Source: Eretmocerus hayati (taxonomy: Eukaryota; Arthropoda; Insecta; Hymenoptera; Aphelinidae). From it: a stretch of 64,000 bases of DNA. Positions within the stretch are counted from its first letter, which is position 1; each line of letters begins with the position of its first letter. The stretch covers positions 60,287,172 to 60,351,171 of the forward strand of contig CM056744.1 of the NCBI GenBank assembly GCA_029851415.1. The letters run 5' to 3'. The notes beneath the pieces were generated by a model. That model worked only from the letters and a program-made list of their open reading frames with translations, was not told the origin of the DNA and did no database searches. The position numbers and the translations under genes are program-made. Below are positions 19,131 to 29,729 of the stretch, piece by piece.

Positions 19131-20498
19131 TTACTCAATATCTAATGAAAAAATTGTATGAGAAGAAGAATTTCGGATGGGAAGAGATTTCGAGGAGATA
19201 ATATTTTTTTCTGGAAGTGATGGGATTGGTGGTCTCGAAGGTAGAGGTGGTGGTAACCTTTGCTGGGTGGTCGACCTCGTGATTGTAATCGGCGTCGTTG
19301 GTACTGGTGATTGATGGCTGGAAGTCCTATAAATTCTGACCTCTTGTAAATCAAAACCCTTGTTGTTTTGATTCTTTTTCTTCTGATGTTTTTCTCTTCC
19401 CAAATTGATCAGGAGAAACGTGACTGAGCTGAAGATTGCTTCCAGTAGATGTATGGAAAACCCATAGATAGCGTGAAGGGTGTATCCTTGTATGATGGTG
19501 TCAATAATCAACTTACAGATGTGTAATATGACGAATATCATGATCACTGCTGAGGATATCGATCCAAACTTCGTCAGGTCCTCCAGAATTTTCCTCCAAG
19601 TGTTCTCGGCAATATGAGATAATGTGCTTTCAGTGAGTAAGTTCTCAATTGACTCCTCATGTATCGTAGTTTCTCCTGACATCTTCCTTGCTACGGTGTT
19701 GAGAAGCGAAGATCTATCAATAGGAAACATGAGATGTTCCCGTAGGTTGTCCAGGTCATTTTGTGAATACACACCACTGGTAGCAAGTGTATTTGCTGAC
19801 TTGTAAGACCAAGATATCTTCGTATTTGGTTTAAAGATGTTTGGTTCCTCTGCCTTCGTCGGGGTTGGCAGGAATTTGATCCATTCATTCCCTATTTTGT
19901 AGTAAGTGGGCAGAATGGAGTTGCAACTCACTTGTGTTCCACGTTTCACTAGAACATGAGTTCGTGGAGTAAGGAACCAAGTTTCGTTGGCTGATGAAAC
20001 TTGTAGTTGGTGGAAGCAAGACTCCGAATGTACTATCTTTACTTCTTTGGGGGTACATTGCAACAGGTGAACCACTTCTCCTGCAACTTTTGCTATATAT
20101 CCTGGTTTCCCCATTACGTTGAAGGCAAACTCGTCCGGGGATAGAATTGCAATGGATAAGGAATTTTGGATAGTCTTCTTCTCTACGTAACACTTTTGTG
20201 TTATCAAATCTAAATATAAATCACTTATCTCTGCTCTCAGATGTTTCTCCACGTACACAAATTTTGAATTTATATAAGTAAAAAGGTCTAAGTTATTAAT
20301 TTCCTTACGAACTAAATAATCCTCATTGAAATAATAAGCATTTGAACCGATCGATTGTTCATAAATGAATAGCTTTGGGTGTTCTGTTTTGATGATTTCT
20401 CGATTGCATTGGATAAAATGATTTTTCGCAGTTAAAGCAAATGTGATTTCACTCGAGTTAAGAGAATAAATAATTTCATGATTTCTATCACTAGACAT
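19131..20498 (-). CDS. Envelope-like glycoprotein gene of the LTR element
   Basis: 455 codons from ATG 20498. It resembles an ectodomain with several cysteines and potential N-glycosylation sites, followed by a hydrophobic stretch (residues about 320-375, around SSAVIMIFVILHICKLII and SSVTFLLINLG), then a basic, proline-rich cytoplasmic-type tail. The block GVYSQNDLDNLREHLMFP with SLLNTVARK before the membrane segment is reminiscent of env proteins captured by arthropod LTR elements from chuvirus-like or errantivirus sources; I cannot decide which. There is no N-terminal signal peptide, and the length is short for a full glycoprotein, so the 5' part may be lost or an upstream exon may supply it. 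It lies last in the element, as env does in retroviruses and errantiviruses. Confidence 0.6.
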   Translation of the reverse strand: MSSDRNHEIIYSLNSSEITFALTAKNHFIQCNREIIKTEHPKLFIYEQSIGSNAYYFNEDYLVRKEINNLDLFTYINSKFVYVEKHLRAEISDLYLDLITQKCYVEKKTIQNSLSIAILSPDEFAFNVMGKPGYIAKVAGEVVHLLQCTPKEVKIVHSESCFHQLQVSSANETWFLTPRTHVLVKRGTQVSCNSILPTYYKIGNEWIKFLPTPTKAEEPNIFKPNTKISWSYKSANTLATSGVYSQNDLDNLREHLMFPIDRSSLLNTVARKMSGETTIHEESIENLLTESTLSHIAENTWRKILEDLTKFGSISSAVIMIFVILHICKLIIDTIIQGYTLHAIYGFSIHLLEAIFSSVTFLLINLGREKHQKKKNQNNKGFDLQEVRIYRTSSHQSPVPTTPITITRSTTQQRLPPPLPSRPPIPSLPEKNIISSKSLPIRNSSSHTIFSLDIE

Positions 20499-21226
20499 TT
20501 TTACCGCGGGGCCTCTATATTAAATGTCGTATGATGACTGGAAACATTCATACTTCGGCAAAGTGTCCCAAAAAGTATAACCACCTTCCATATCGATACA
20601 ATGTTCATCCGAAAATTTACAAACTGTACCCGAAGTTCATCTAAGTATATCATTATTCAAATTGATTTGAGCATTGAATTCCATTAAAGTAATGCGAATC
20701 ATTCCTTGCACAAATACCTTATTATAAGTACCATATCCTTCTGCATACGAAGGGCCAGAACAAGACTTTTCCGCTGCGTTTCAGCAGAATCGACTACGGT
20801 TGCTGATGATGAATTCACCTTGAGATTTGCTATGGTGTGACCATGGTCATGTTTGAATATATCAATCTATTGTATAGTTTTGCATTTTCCGTGACTTATA
20901 TCGGATGAATACTCTTGATGTCCATTCTCTCTTGGTATCAGGTGACTAAACACTCCTCATTAGTATATCGTCCTTTGAATTTTCATTTTCCATTGAATGA
21001 CCTTGCTCGATTTGTGTCGAGATGCTTGTATTAATTTCATCATGACTTCCATGACACAGAAAGTTGTAAGGTGAGATAAGTAGCTTCTTGAGTCCTTTGG
21101 TAGATTTTCACTGTGGATAGTGTTAAGTTTATGGTTATTTATTCAAAAATGTCATTTTTGTCCTGGACAAATACTCTCCTCGCTCCCTTTCCGAATCTAA
21201 ACAGAACAAAACATATTAGTCTAATT

Positions 21227-23056
21227 CTACAATGAAGCACAGAATATATTGTAGTCTGAATACTCCTCTAAATCATAGAAAAATTGAGAATTATTGCTAT
21301 GAATATATTTTGTCATGGTATAATATACATTTCTTGTCGAGAAAAGTGTAATCATCATGAAAAAGATTCCCATCAATGATTCGGACACGTATGTCATTAT
21401 TGATTCATGTTTCTCGATCCAAGTTCTGGCAACATGAGACAATAAGCTCGAGTAGCCAATAACGCACGATATTCCATTCTCATAATTTTTGGACCATGTT
21501 ATCTTGTCTATAAACCATAATTTTGACATGATACTAACACTTTGATCTACGTTTAAAAAGCGGAAGGATTTATAGCTATGCAAATTCTTAAGAAATTTCA
21601 TTCTCCTTGATTTGTCTGACAAAGCAATATTTTCTATGAGTTTTCCGAATAAAATAGATGATTTTTGAAATTTAATTGGCATTTCTACAGTATTCTTCTG
21701 TAATTTTAAATAGATACTTGACAGTCCATTCAAGAGATATAATTTGATAATATCGTGGAATCTCTCTTTCTTTGATAGAACTTTCCCGCTCTGGTTTTTC
21801 AGTATTTCTGATTCTGGGAACAATATATCAATAATGGTACATGAGTTTTTACACGATATCGGTTGAACAGTCTTTGGGATTTTTCCAATTATTCGGGTTG
21901 TGTTTTCATTACAACTCGTGACTGGAGGAACTGGTTGAATCCTATAAGATTCGCAGACCGCCATATCTTCTGAAGAACACTTTTGAGCGTGATCTAGATC
22001 AACTGATGGTATAGTAGCTATTTCATTACATAATACACAGGTGATCTCTGAAATTTCTTTTGTACTCGCGTAATGCAAAGTTTCTGTAGCTGACGAAGCA
22101 TTTTCAAAGCTCGGAGACACAATTAAATTGTCAGCAAATGCTTGTTGCTCAATTGAACTCGTAATACCGCTTGGATAATCGCTTTTTTCCAAAGGTAGAT
22201 AATTGTTCATTGATGAACTCGATTTCGGAATATCAAAGATCACAATTTCTCCAGGAAGCACTGGTTCTTCAAGAATAATGATTTGTTCTTCTGTCTCAAC
22301 TATGCACTGATCATGGTCAGTTAATCGGAGATCCGGGCAATCTGAATTCGACAGGGCAGTACGATGAGAATCAAACGAAGAATGAGTCATGTTTGAAGCC
22401 TCCTTGAATTCAAATTCATGTATAGTCTCGTTCCGCGGAATATTTGATGCAAATGATAGCAATTGAGGAAGATCGAATGGATGTGGAATCGGACATCGAT
22501 CTACTTGACATTCTAATTGAATGGCTTGTGCAATAGCAGTATCTAAAGAGATATGTTGTCCCATAAAAATCTTAATTCGAAATTTCAATCCCCTAATGAA
22601 CTGTTTTAGCCCATTATCATCAACTTGTCGCTCGAATTGTTCCTTAGTCAAACACCTTTGCGGCTGCTCGAATTCATTCAAATCTTTGATACGGTCTATG
22701 AGATCTTTCAATCTGACTGTGTAATCAATGACTGACTCATTAGGCTGCTGATATAAATGCATTAATTTTGCATACAAATCATAGATATCCTCAGAGCTTC
22801 GAAACCAATCTCGAATACGTTTCATGAGCTCATGGATATTATTAATTTCATCAAATGCTATGAGATCATGAGCTAATCCTCTGAGTTTAATTTGCAATAT
22901 TCGTGTTAAAAGAGGTTCATCTTCTTCGGCAACGAGTCGCTTGACGTCTCTTAATCCCTTGGAATATTCGTATACCGGAATATTCTTACCATCAAATTCA
23001 GGTACCAAACTTGTCATCATCAGAAGAGGAACCTTCAACCTATCATCATTGGCCAT
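21227..23056 (-). CDS. Gag-like protein with a hydrophobic C-terminal extension
   Basis: 609 codons from ATG 23056. Residues about 1-200 fit the Ty3/gypsy Retrotrans_gag fold (FDGKNIPVYEYSKGLRD, RIRDWFRSSEDIYDLYAKL, the YQQPNESVIDYTVRLKDL block, FIRGLKFRIKIFMG). Instead of a CCHC knuckle, a C-X2-C-X12-H-X3-C cluster (CVLCNEI...HAQKC) appears near residue 340. The C-terminal third is unusual: a hydrophobic segment near residue 560 (ESLMGIFFMMITLFS) preceded by SSLLSHVARTWIEK, which looks like the pre-membrane part of the env-like gene (STLSHIAENTWRK). It may be a gag-env fusion or gag with a membrane anchor. It is the first gene of the element, and no pol follows. Confidence 0.65.
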   Translation of the reverse strand: MANDDRLKVPLLMMTSLVPEFDGKNIPVYEYSKGLRDVKRLVAEEDEPLLTRILQIKLRGLAHDLIAFDEINNIHELMKRIRDWFRSSEDIYDLYAKLMHLYQQPNESVIDYTVRLKDLIDRIKDLNEFEQPQRCLTKEQFERQVDDNGLKQFIRGLKFRIKIFMGQHISLDTAIAQAIQLECQVDRCPIPHPFDLPQLLSFASNIPRNETIHEFEFKEASNMTHSSFDSHRTALSNSDCPDLRLTDHDQCIVETEEQIIILEEPVLPGEIVIFDIPKSSSSMNNYLPLEKSDYPSGITSSIEQQAFADNLIVSPSFENASSATETLHYASTKEISEITCVLCNEIATIPSVDLDHAQKCSSEDMAVCESYRIQPVPPVTSCNENTTRIIGKIPKTVQPISCKNSCTIIDILFPESEILKNQSGKVLSKKERFHDIIKLYLLNGLSSIYLKLQKNTVEMPIKFQKSSILFGKLIENIALSDKSRRMKFLKNLHSYKSFRFLNVDQSVSIMSKLWFIDKITWSKNYENGISCVIGYSSLLSHVARTWIEKHESIMTYVSESLMGIFFMMITLFSTRNVYYTMTKYIHSNNSQFFYDLEEYSDYNIFCASL

Positions 23057-23106
23057 TTTTTTCTATAGTTTCTCCCAATAGATGGGTTATATTGAGAACT
23101 AGCGTC

Positions 23107-23346
23107 TCAAATAGCTCTTGTTGAATGCGATAGATGCTTATTTCTCATAAAATTGATCAAAATAGGAGTAAAAAGGATTTCTCTGTCCTTGATAGTGATA
23201 GGCATGGTAAAAATGTTCGTTGGGTTAGCTTGTCCCGGTTCGATTGACACCAACTTTTGTAACTGTTTTCGAAATAAGCGAGAGGTTGCTTGCAAATCGT
23301 CTGCAACATATGCAGTTTTTGATGATTCAAGTTGAAATGAGGTCAC
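23107..23346 (-). CDS. Small open frame upstream of gag, no ATG
   Basis: A frame of about 79 codons between the 5' LTR and gag, without an ATG at its head, ending about 50 bp before the gag start. No recognised domain. It may be non-coding leader or an exon joined to gag or env by splicing. Low confidence. Confidence 0.15.
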   Translation of the reverse strand: MTSFQLESSKTAYVADDLQATSRLFRKQLQKLVSIEPGQANPTNIFTMPITIKDREILFTPILINFMRNKHLSHSTRAI

Positions 23347-23835
23347 GACATCTTAGAATACAATATCCTCATGATAGCTGCGGTCAGCACGATTTGAAAC
23401 TTGAGAGATGAATATGCAAGAATGTGTGTCAAATAACTCACAGATTTTCCGTCTAGAAGATTGCTATAGAAATCAAAAGTCTACAGAAGTTCGTATGAAA
23501 TGCGTTATGATCACTTTGAAAAATATTCAGATATTCAATGGAGTTGTGCTGTTTCAATATTGAGATTCGAATATGTTATGACATTCAGCTCAAACACCAG
23601 GTATGTAATGTATAAATTTCACAAAAAAAAATCTATAGATCCTCATTCAATATCTTGGAATATTATTTCTGAAACACTATCCGATTAATGATCGATTTTA
23701 GCACAGTTATCAACTGTTGATTTCCGGAAATATCCAAAATATGCAAATAATAAAGTATATCAGATTTTCCAATAGTACAGGAATATCAATTATCAAATTG
23801 TGCGATAATATGTAAATAATCAAGAAAATCTAAAT

Positions 23836-24048
23836 CTCAATCAATTTCGGTACCGGAACCAATTGTTAGTTCCGGTTTAGAAAGGAAAAAATCTCATATA
23901 TGAAATATAACAAGAATTATATCCAACCCTCAATCAATTTCGGTACCGGAACCAATTGTTAGTTCCGGTTTAGAAAGGAAAAATCTCATATATGGAATTT
24001 AACAAGAATTATATCCAACCCTCAATCAATTTCGGTACCGGAACCAAT
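23836..24048. repeat. 93-bp tandem repeat (2.3 copies) carrying repeated primer-binding-site sequence
   Basis: Unit CTCAATCAATTTCGGTACCG... repeats at 23836, 23929 and 24021 (93 and 92 bp). Each copy includes GGTACCGGAACCAATTGTTA, that is the primer-site sequence plus the first five bases (TGTTA) of the LTR edge. The third copy is the one adjoining the LTR. Confidence 0.85.
24029..24046 (-). promoter_or_regulatory. Candidate tRNA primer-binding site
   Basis: On the minus strand TGGTTCCGGTACCGAAAT starts two bases after the 5' LTR ends. TGG complements the universal tRNA 3' CCA. I do not know which tRNA matches. Confidence 0.5.
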
Positions 24049-24755
24049 TGTTACGTCGGGATGACGCGTATGAGCTTAGTGGCAAGCTCACAAAATCTAC
24101 TTTCGATTGAGAGAAGGATACTTCTTGACTCTTTGTGGAAGGTAGATTAAATGAATGGGATAACTTACATTTGTTCTGCTGTTGACCAGGCAGTAGATCA
24201 CCGTATTTATTGACACTTTCAAATTTCAAATTATCCACAAATGATAGGCTCGATAAGTCTTCTATGGACTTCCAAAAATAGTATTTCTCAATCAGTTGAT
24301 GATTATATTATCTTGATACACGTATGCGTCAATTATATGAATCAAATAAAATTGTATCTTTTCCTTGCTAAATTCTTGAGAGTTGAGATTTTAAATATGT
24401 GTGAATCTGAAATATACTTAGATTTATAATTACAACAATTGAATTGCGCGGGCCGGAGCGATCGCACGCGAATGAAATATAATTGTCGAAAGCTGTGGCT
24501 CACGGAGTCGCGACGATGCCTGGTTCGTGCTAACAACTAACTCTTGTGTCCAGACGCGGGACATTTATTGAACTTTTCTGCTGATGCAGAATTTCCAAAA
24601 AGTGGATCGCGCCACAACGTGAAACACGCTCTGACTCAATATCATTGTTTTGTTCTGATGGCTCGGTGTGCTGTCCGACTTACAAAATATGCTTAAACTA
24701 AATATACACTTTTTGATTATTGATTTCTTGAAAAGTTACGTATTAAGACGTAACA
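24049..24755 (-). repeat. 5' LTR (minus-strand sense)
   Basis: 707 bp, same termini as the LTR at 17478-18184, one base different (24696). It must contain the element promoter and poly(A) signals, but I do not identify them individually. Confidence 0.95.
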
Positions 24756-25372
24756 CTGGTATTCCCTACGCAGTGCTCAAGTCCATTCTTCCCTCGCTGG
24801 AGAGGGCAGGCATTGTCGATGTTCATGTTCTGCATCTAAGGCATGCGTCTGAGGAGAGGCCTCCAGCAAATAATCGTGATTCGGATCCATCTTCACGAGT
24901 CTCAGCTGCCGTCTCACGCACTCTGTCATCATGCGTAGTCCAACTCTCCAGTAGCCATTTAGTCGGGAAAGTGATTCGGGCTAAGCGTTCAATCGCCAAT
25001 AATTATTGCACGGCTAGTAACATCCAGCCTGATCTACTTGACTCAGATGCGAAAGCTCATGTGCCAAACCGTAAAATCTTTATAAATGAAATGCTCCCCC
25101 GTGAGAAGTACGAGGAATACACACGTTTGAGATCGGTTGCACGCTGTTTGGGTCTAAGATACGTCTGGCACAGCGGTGGACGTTTCTGGGTCAGGCGGAA
25201 AAATGGTGAGCGAGCACATACGTTCGAATCCCTCGCCGATCTGCAGGTCATTCAAACGGCCTGTCGAAGTGTTCCAAATCGTGCTTGTGCGTCCTCTAAC
25301 AACACCCAGAGCTACACAGCCGTTCCGGAGCAGAGCCGAGTTCCGGCAGCAGAATCAGCAGAGGCTCCTTGA
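24756..25372 (+). pseudogene. CR1-type ORF1, copy 3, 3' segment
   Basis: Starts with CTGG (target duplication, 24756-24759), is open to the UGA at 25370-25372, and matches the C-terminal domain of copy 2 ORF1: shared SSCVVQLSSSHLVGKVIRAK, then KIFINEMLP and RYVWHSGGRFWVR. Probably a nucleic-acid-binding domain. Its upstream part is at 16593-17477. Confidence 0.8.
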
Positions 25373-28299
25373 CTAAATACGGCTGCTGAGGAGCGACGAG
25401 GGGGTGGAGGTTTCTTAAAAGCGGGATTTATCAACCTTAACTCCCTGACAGATAAGATTGAGCATCTACGCTTGCTCGTCGCTAACGATCCCTCCTATCA
25501 TCTATTTGGGGTGGCCGAGTCGAAGCTAGATGAGTATGTGGATGACAGTCTCGTTCAGATTCCAGGTTTTTCGTTGTTGCGACAAGATCGCAACAGAGAG
25601 GGTGGAGGAGTTGCCTTGTATGTGCGCAATGACTTCAAAATTGAGAAGTTAGTTTCGTCAAATACTTTTGGGCCGGGGAAACCTGGCGTGCCTGAATCTC
25701 TTTTCTGTAGCGTACAACAAGGCGGCTCACCCCCAATACTAGTCGCGGTAATCTATAGACCCCCAAAAATCGCCATGCAGAAGGATGATGGGCTGTTTGG
25801 CTCGTTACGCCGGCTGTGTGGAGATTACAGTCACAAAATCATTATGGGTGATCTGAACGCTGACTTGTTGGATACTGCTCATCCCGACACCAAGACACTG
25901 ACTGCACTGACAGAAGAACTCGCCTTGCAGATAGTGCAGCATGGCCCGACTCATCAGCACAACCCCAATGTATCTCATACATAGATTGATCACATATATG
26001 TAGATGACAACGACACCATAACTGACTTTCAGAACAGACACCTGCCCAGTTTCGGGGAACACTCGGTCATTGACGTCACCATCAACGTCTTCACCCCTAC
26101 TCCGCCAAAAAATTCCTTCAAGTATAGGGATTTTCGTAACATCACCCCGGAGATATTGAATGACCGTCTGCTTCGCTGTGACTGGACAGCTCTTGAAAAT
26201 GCCGAAACCAGTTTGAAAGACGCAATTCACTGCTTGAATGAAAATTTAAAAATTGTTCTAGATGAACTAGCCCCGGAAAAAACTATAAACCCACGTAAAA
26301 ATGATGCTCCTTGGATTGGTCCTGAGTTGAGAGTGCTCATGAATAAGCGAAACGCGACGCGCAGGCGCTGGGAGCGCATGCAACGCAACTAGCGCAAGTG
26401 TCCTGAGCTTCAAAATGAGTACTTTCGGCTTAGCGAAGAGGTCGATCTGCGCATTGAGCAAGAGCGTAATTCCTTCCTTCAAAACCATCTTTCAGACGCT
26501 CTTGATCAGAACAAGAATATTTGGAAGGAGATGCGCAATCTCGGCCTCTTGCCCAAGAGCAAAGAGGAAGAACTTCACGGTTTCACACTGGATGAGTTGA
26601 ACGCTCACTTTGCGGGGGTTTCTGTTTCGCCTCACGAAAATATCAATGAAGCAATGGACGATATTAACTCTGCACCGGAGGAGGGGTTTAAATTTAAGCC
26701 CACAAATTTCAACAATGTAGTCCTTGCTATTAAACATTTCTCCTCGCAGGCCTGTGGGGTGGATGGGATCCCCCAGAGCATGATCGCGAAGGTTCTTCCG
26801 GCAATTGGTGATCTTATTGTACATATTTTCAATTCCTCTTTCGCTCATAGCGTTTTTCCTGAGGCTTGGAAGCAAGCGCAGCTGATTGCTTCGAAAAAGA
26901 CTGTAGCTCCATCAACGGTCTCGGACTTCCGTCCCATAGCGCTGCTGTGCTTCCTTTCCAAGGTTCTGGAAAAAATTGCACATGACCAAATCACGGAGTA
27001 TTTGAAAGTAGAGAAACTCCTTGATCGCTTCCAGACTGGTTTTAGGCAACACCACAGCACCCAGTCAGCTTTGCTAAAGTTGACGGATGACATCAGAGTA
27101 GGCATTGATAGGAAGAAGATCACCTTACTCCTACTATTCGACTTTAGCAAAGCCTTCGACACAATAACACCGTCAAAGCTGTTGAGGAAGCTCCGAAACC
27201 TTGGATTCTCAAGGTCGGCACTCCAGTGGATAAAATCATACTTACAAGGCCGCACCCAAATAGTCACTTCAAAATCCGGTAGTTCTGATTGGCTCGAAAC
27301 CAATCTGGGTGTTCCACAGGGATCCGTTCTCGGGCCTTTACTCTTCAGCTTATATGTTAATGACTTACCTGGTTTGCTAGATGGAAAGTCGGTATATCAT
27401 CTATTCTATGCGGATGATCTTCAAATTTATCTTCAAGTCGAGAAAACTAAGATCAAGGAAGGCATCACTCGGCTGGGGGAAGTAGGACGACTAATTGCTG
27501 AATGGGCCAGAAGTTCCGGCCTGCGTCTCAACGCTGGCAAGACCAAGGCAATCTTCTTCAGCTCTGAGAGGAATATCAGAGACCTGAAAAGAATGGACTT
27601 GCCAGGAGTTGAGATACAGGAAGGAAGGTTCATTCCGTTCAGCGACACGGTCGTGAGTCTTGGTGTTACACTTGATAGTGAACTGACGTGGAAACCGCAC
27701 ATCGACCAAGTAACTAAGAAAAAAAATAGAGCCCTATACGGATTGCGGTTTTTTGGGGCGTGTATCACCAGACCTCTCCGAATTCGCCTAGTCGAGTCAT
27801 TAGTTCAACCGCATTTAGATTATTGCACAGTCGTGTAACTCGACGCCACGGACGAACAGCGGCAACGGATACAGCGATTAGCAATTCACGTGTGAGGTAC
27901 ATTTTCGATCTTAGGAGAGACGAGCACATCACCCCGTTTAGGGAGCGTTTGGGTTGGTTACGTACTGATTCGCGGAGAATGTACTTCGCAGCACTTTTAA
28001 TGCATAAGATCATGCATCTTGGAGAACCTGGCTACCTAGCTGCGATGTTTACCAGGTACCAATCTGAACGCCCCGCACGTGGTGATGCAGAAGAGCGGTT
28101 ACTCAAGGTTCCCAATATGAGACTTGAGTACGGAAGAAGATCTTTCCAGGTTCAATGTGCTCTTTTTTGGAACTTTCTCCCTCCGGGCTTTCGGCAGCTG
28201 AGGAAAATATCAGTATTCAAAGAGGCCTTAAGAGATTTTCTTCTGACTCAGTCTTCTCAGAGGATTGATGTGGAGAGGAGGCATTATTTTAATCTCTAA
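25373..28299 (+). pseudogene. CR1-type ORF2, copy 3, with three stops and one frameshift
   Basis: Same frame as the ORF1 piece across the UGA. Endonuclease motifs (AESKLDEY, VIYRPPK, MGDLNADLL) and RT motifs (GFRQHHSTQSALLKL, DFSKAFDTI, LGVPQGSVLGPLL, FYADDLQIYL) are intact. Stops: TAG at about 25982 (TGG in copy 1), TAG at about 26391 (CAG in copy 1), TAA at 27836-27838 (TAC in copy 1). A single-base deletion near 27880 shifts the frame for the C-terminus (to 28299). Unlike copy 1 the RT core residues are consensus, but the protein is broken. Confidence 0.85.
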
Positions 28300-28468
28300 A
28301 CAGTGATAGGTTTGGGCTCTTTTCAACCGGCGTTTCCTTTTTTAAAAGAGTTATACGTGGCTACTTCGCCATTGGATTGTAATTCCTGTGATATTTCTGC
28401 TGGCCCAAGCCTTTATATGCCTTTCTACATGAGAATGTCCTCTCTCCTCGATCGTTCTTGTGAACACT

Positions 28469-28470
<2 letters not shown>

Positions 28471-28502
<32 letters not shown>
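28471..28502. repeat. (TA)n microsatellite
   Basis: About 16 TA repeats in the 3' UTR of CR1-like copy 3. Confidence 0.95.
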
Positions 28503-28507
<5 letters not shown>

Positions 28508-28722
28508 GTATTTTGTCATTCTCTTCCTGACTCTTATGCATCTCTCGTTGCCTTAAAATGACTAGTCTTTTCTGTGATAATTCTAATATTCCTTGACCGA
28601 AAAGACAATTATTTATACTTTTTATATATTTATTATGTAGGTGTAACATATGTGACATATGCCACTGTATTTTTCAATTTTGCCCTCGGGCGAATAAAGG
28701 TTATCTATCTATCTATCTCTCT

Positions 28723-29240
28723 CCACTGAGACAATTTTGTAGAAATGAGAAAGCTACTTTATCCTACCGTGCTCCCTGAACTAAAGCTTTGAATCATACG
28801 TTCACGTTAACATCATCTAAACTCATGAACAAATTACCCTTCACCGATTTTGGAGATTCCACTCAAGAACAATTCAAAGGGAAGCTTTTCAGCTATTTCA
28901 TGTCACGAGACCGTGACGACCGGCTCAATCGTGCGAAGCATGAACATTTAGAAATAGTCCCACCTGCTATTGCCCACCTCCCCTCATTCTCACCATGAAA
29001 GCAAAAGCTAGATGACAATTCTGGCACTCGCACTGGTGGGTATATATTCCACCTGGATGGAATGATATAAACCATATGAATTCTGTGACAATGCATAGAA
29101 TCTACATCATGTTGTTTGATAAGTGGATATTCATCACATGCAACCTATCTTGTTGAATACTACAGCGAATTCTATTCATGTTCTCTACCTTCATACTTAT
29201 AATATTATATCATTTTTGAGTTGATGAAAGATGAAACTTC
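28723..29240. other. No feature recognised
   Basis: Unique-looking AT-rich sequence downstream of the (ATCT)n tail of copy 3. Short open frames on both strands show no domain. Confidence 0.5.
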
Positions 29241-29433
29241 CCGATAGAAGTTTCGGTCCGGGCATCTGGGCATTTGCGGGTCCGTTTGCCTTCCTAGTTT
29301 TTGGGGTGAATTTTTTCCCCGACAGAAGTTTCGGTCCGGGCATCCGAGTATTCGCGGGTTTATTTGCCTTCCTAGGTTTTGGGGTGAATTTTCTCTCCGA
29401 TAGGATTATTGGTCCGGTTATCGGGTGTTTATG
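29241..29433. repeat. 78-bp tandem repeat, 2.5 copies, reading frame kept
   Basis: Units start at CCGATAGAAG (29241), CCGACAGAAG (29319) and CCGATAGGAT (29397). The 78-bp period equals 26 codons, and one plus-strand frame stays open through all copies (GPGI..FAG.FAFL.FGVNF repeated). No known protein is recognised. Confidence 0.85.
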
Positions 29434-29729
29434 CTTCTGAAAACGGCTTCTCATCTCGACTCGACGACGATGATAGATCTCAAAATCATTTTAAAAAATT
29501 GAAGATTCGTAGATGGTCAACGGCCACCGGATATTATACTATTGAATAAAAATTACTATTCATAATCTCGAATGAAAACGTTTGTCATGTCAATGATACT
29601 TCAAGCTTTCTTTCTTCTTACATGATAGTCGATTCACGGCCCAGAAAGATAGCCAGTCTATCATGCAGACTCTAGATATGAAACACTGCGTACGAAACGT
29701 GACCCCCCCCCCCCATCGAGCTGTTTTAC

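Larger units (their letters stand above)
17478..24755 (-). mobile_element. Non-autonomous LTR retroelement with gag-like and env-like genes but no pol
   Basis: The 7278-bp element is bounded by two 707-bp LTRs that begin TGTTACGTC and end GACGTAACA, flanked by CTGG on both sides. On the minus strand the order is 5' LTR, primer-site region with 93-bp tandem repeats, gag-like gene, about 730 bp without an ORF, env-like gene, about 950 bp of non-coding DNA, 3' LTR. No protease, RT, RNase H or integrase is visible, and no gap is long enough to hold them. The LTRs differ at one position, so the insertion is recent. The 4-bp duplication and the gag type suggest Ty3/gypsy (errantivirus-like) machinery, supplied in trans. 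Confidence 0.9.
16593..28722 (+). mobile_element. CR1-superfamily LINE copy 3, split by an LTR element
   Basis: Two halves, 16593-17477 and 24756-28722, belong to one LINE interrupted inside ORF1 by the LTR element. The halves join in frame across the 4-bp CTGG target duplication. The copy starts after (CT)27 in the middle of ORF1 (no PHD-like finger) and ends with GCGAATAAAGG and an (ATCT)n tail (about 28705-28720), typical of CR1-superfamily 3' ends. A short (TA)n tract lies in its 3' UTR (28471-28502). Confidence 0.85.

Noticed and set aside
28681..28722. (ATCT)n as a CRISPR-like or independent repeat
   Set aside because: It is the 3' tail of a LINE copy, with AATAAA just upstream; no spacer structure.
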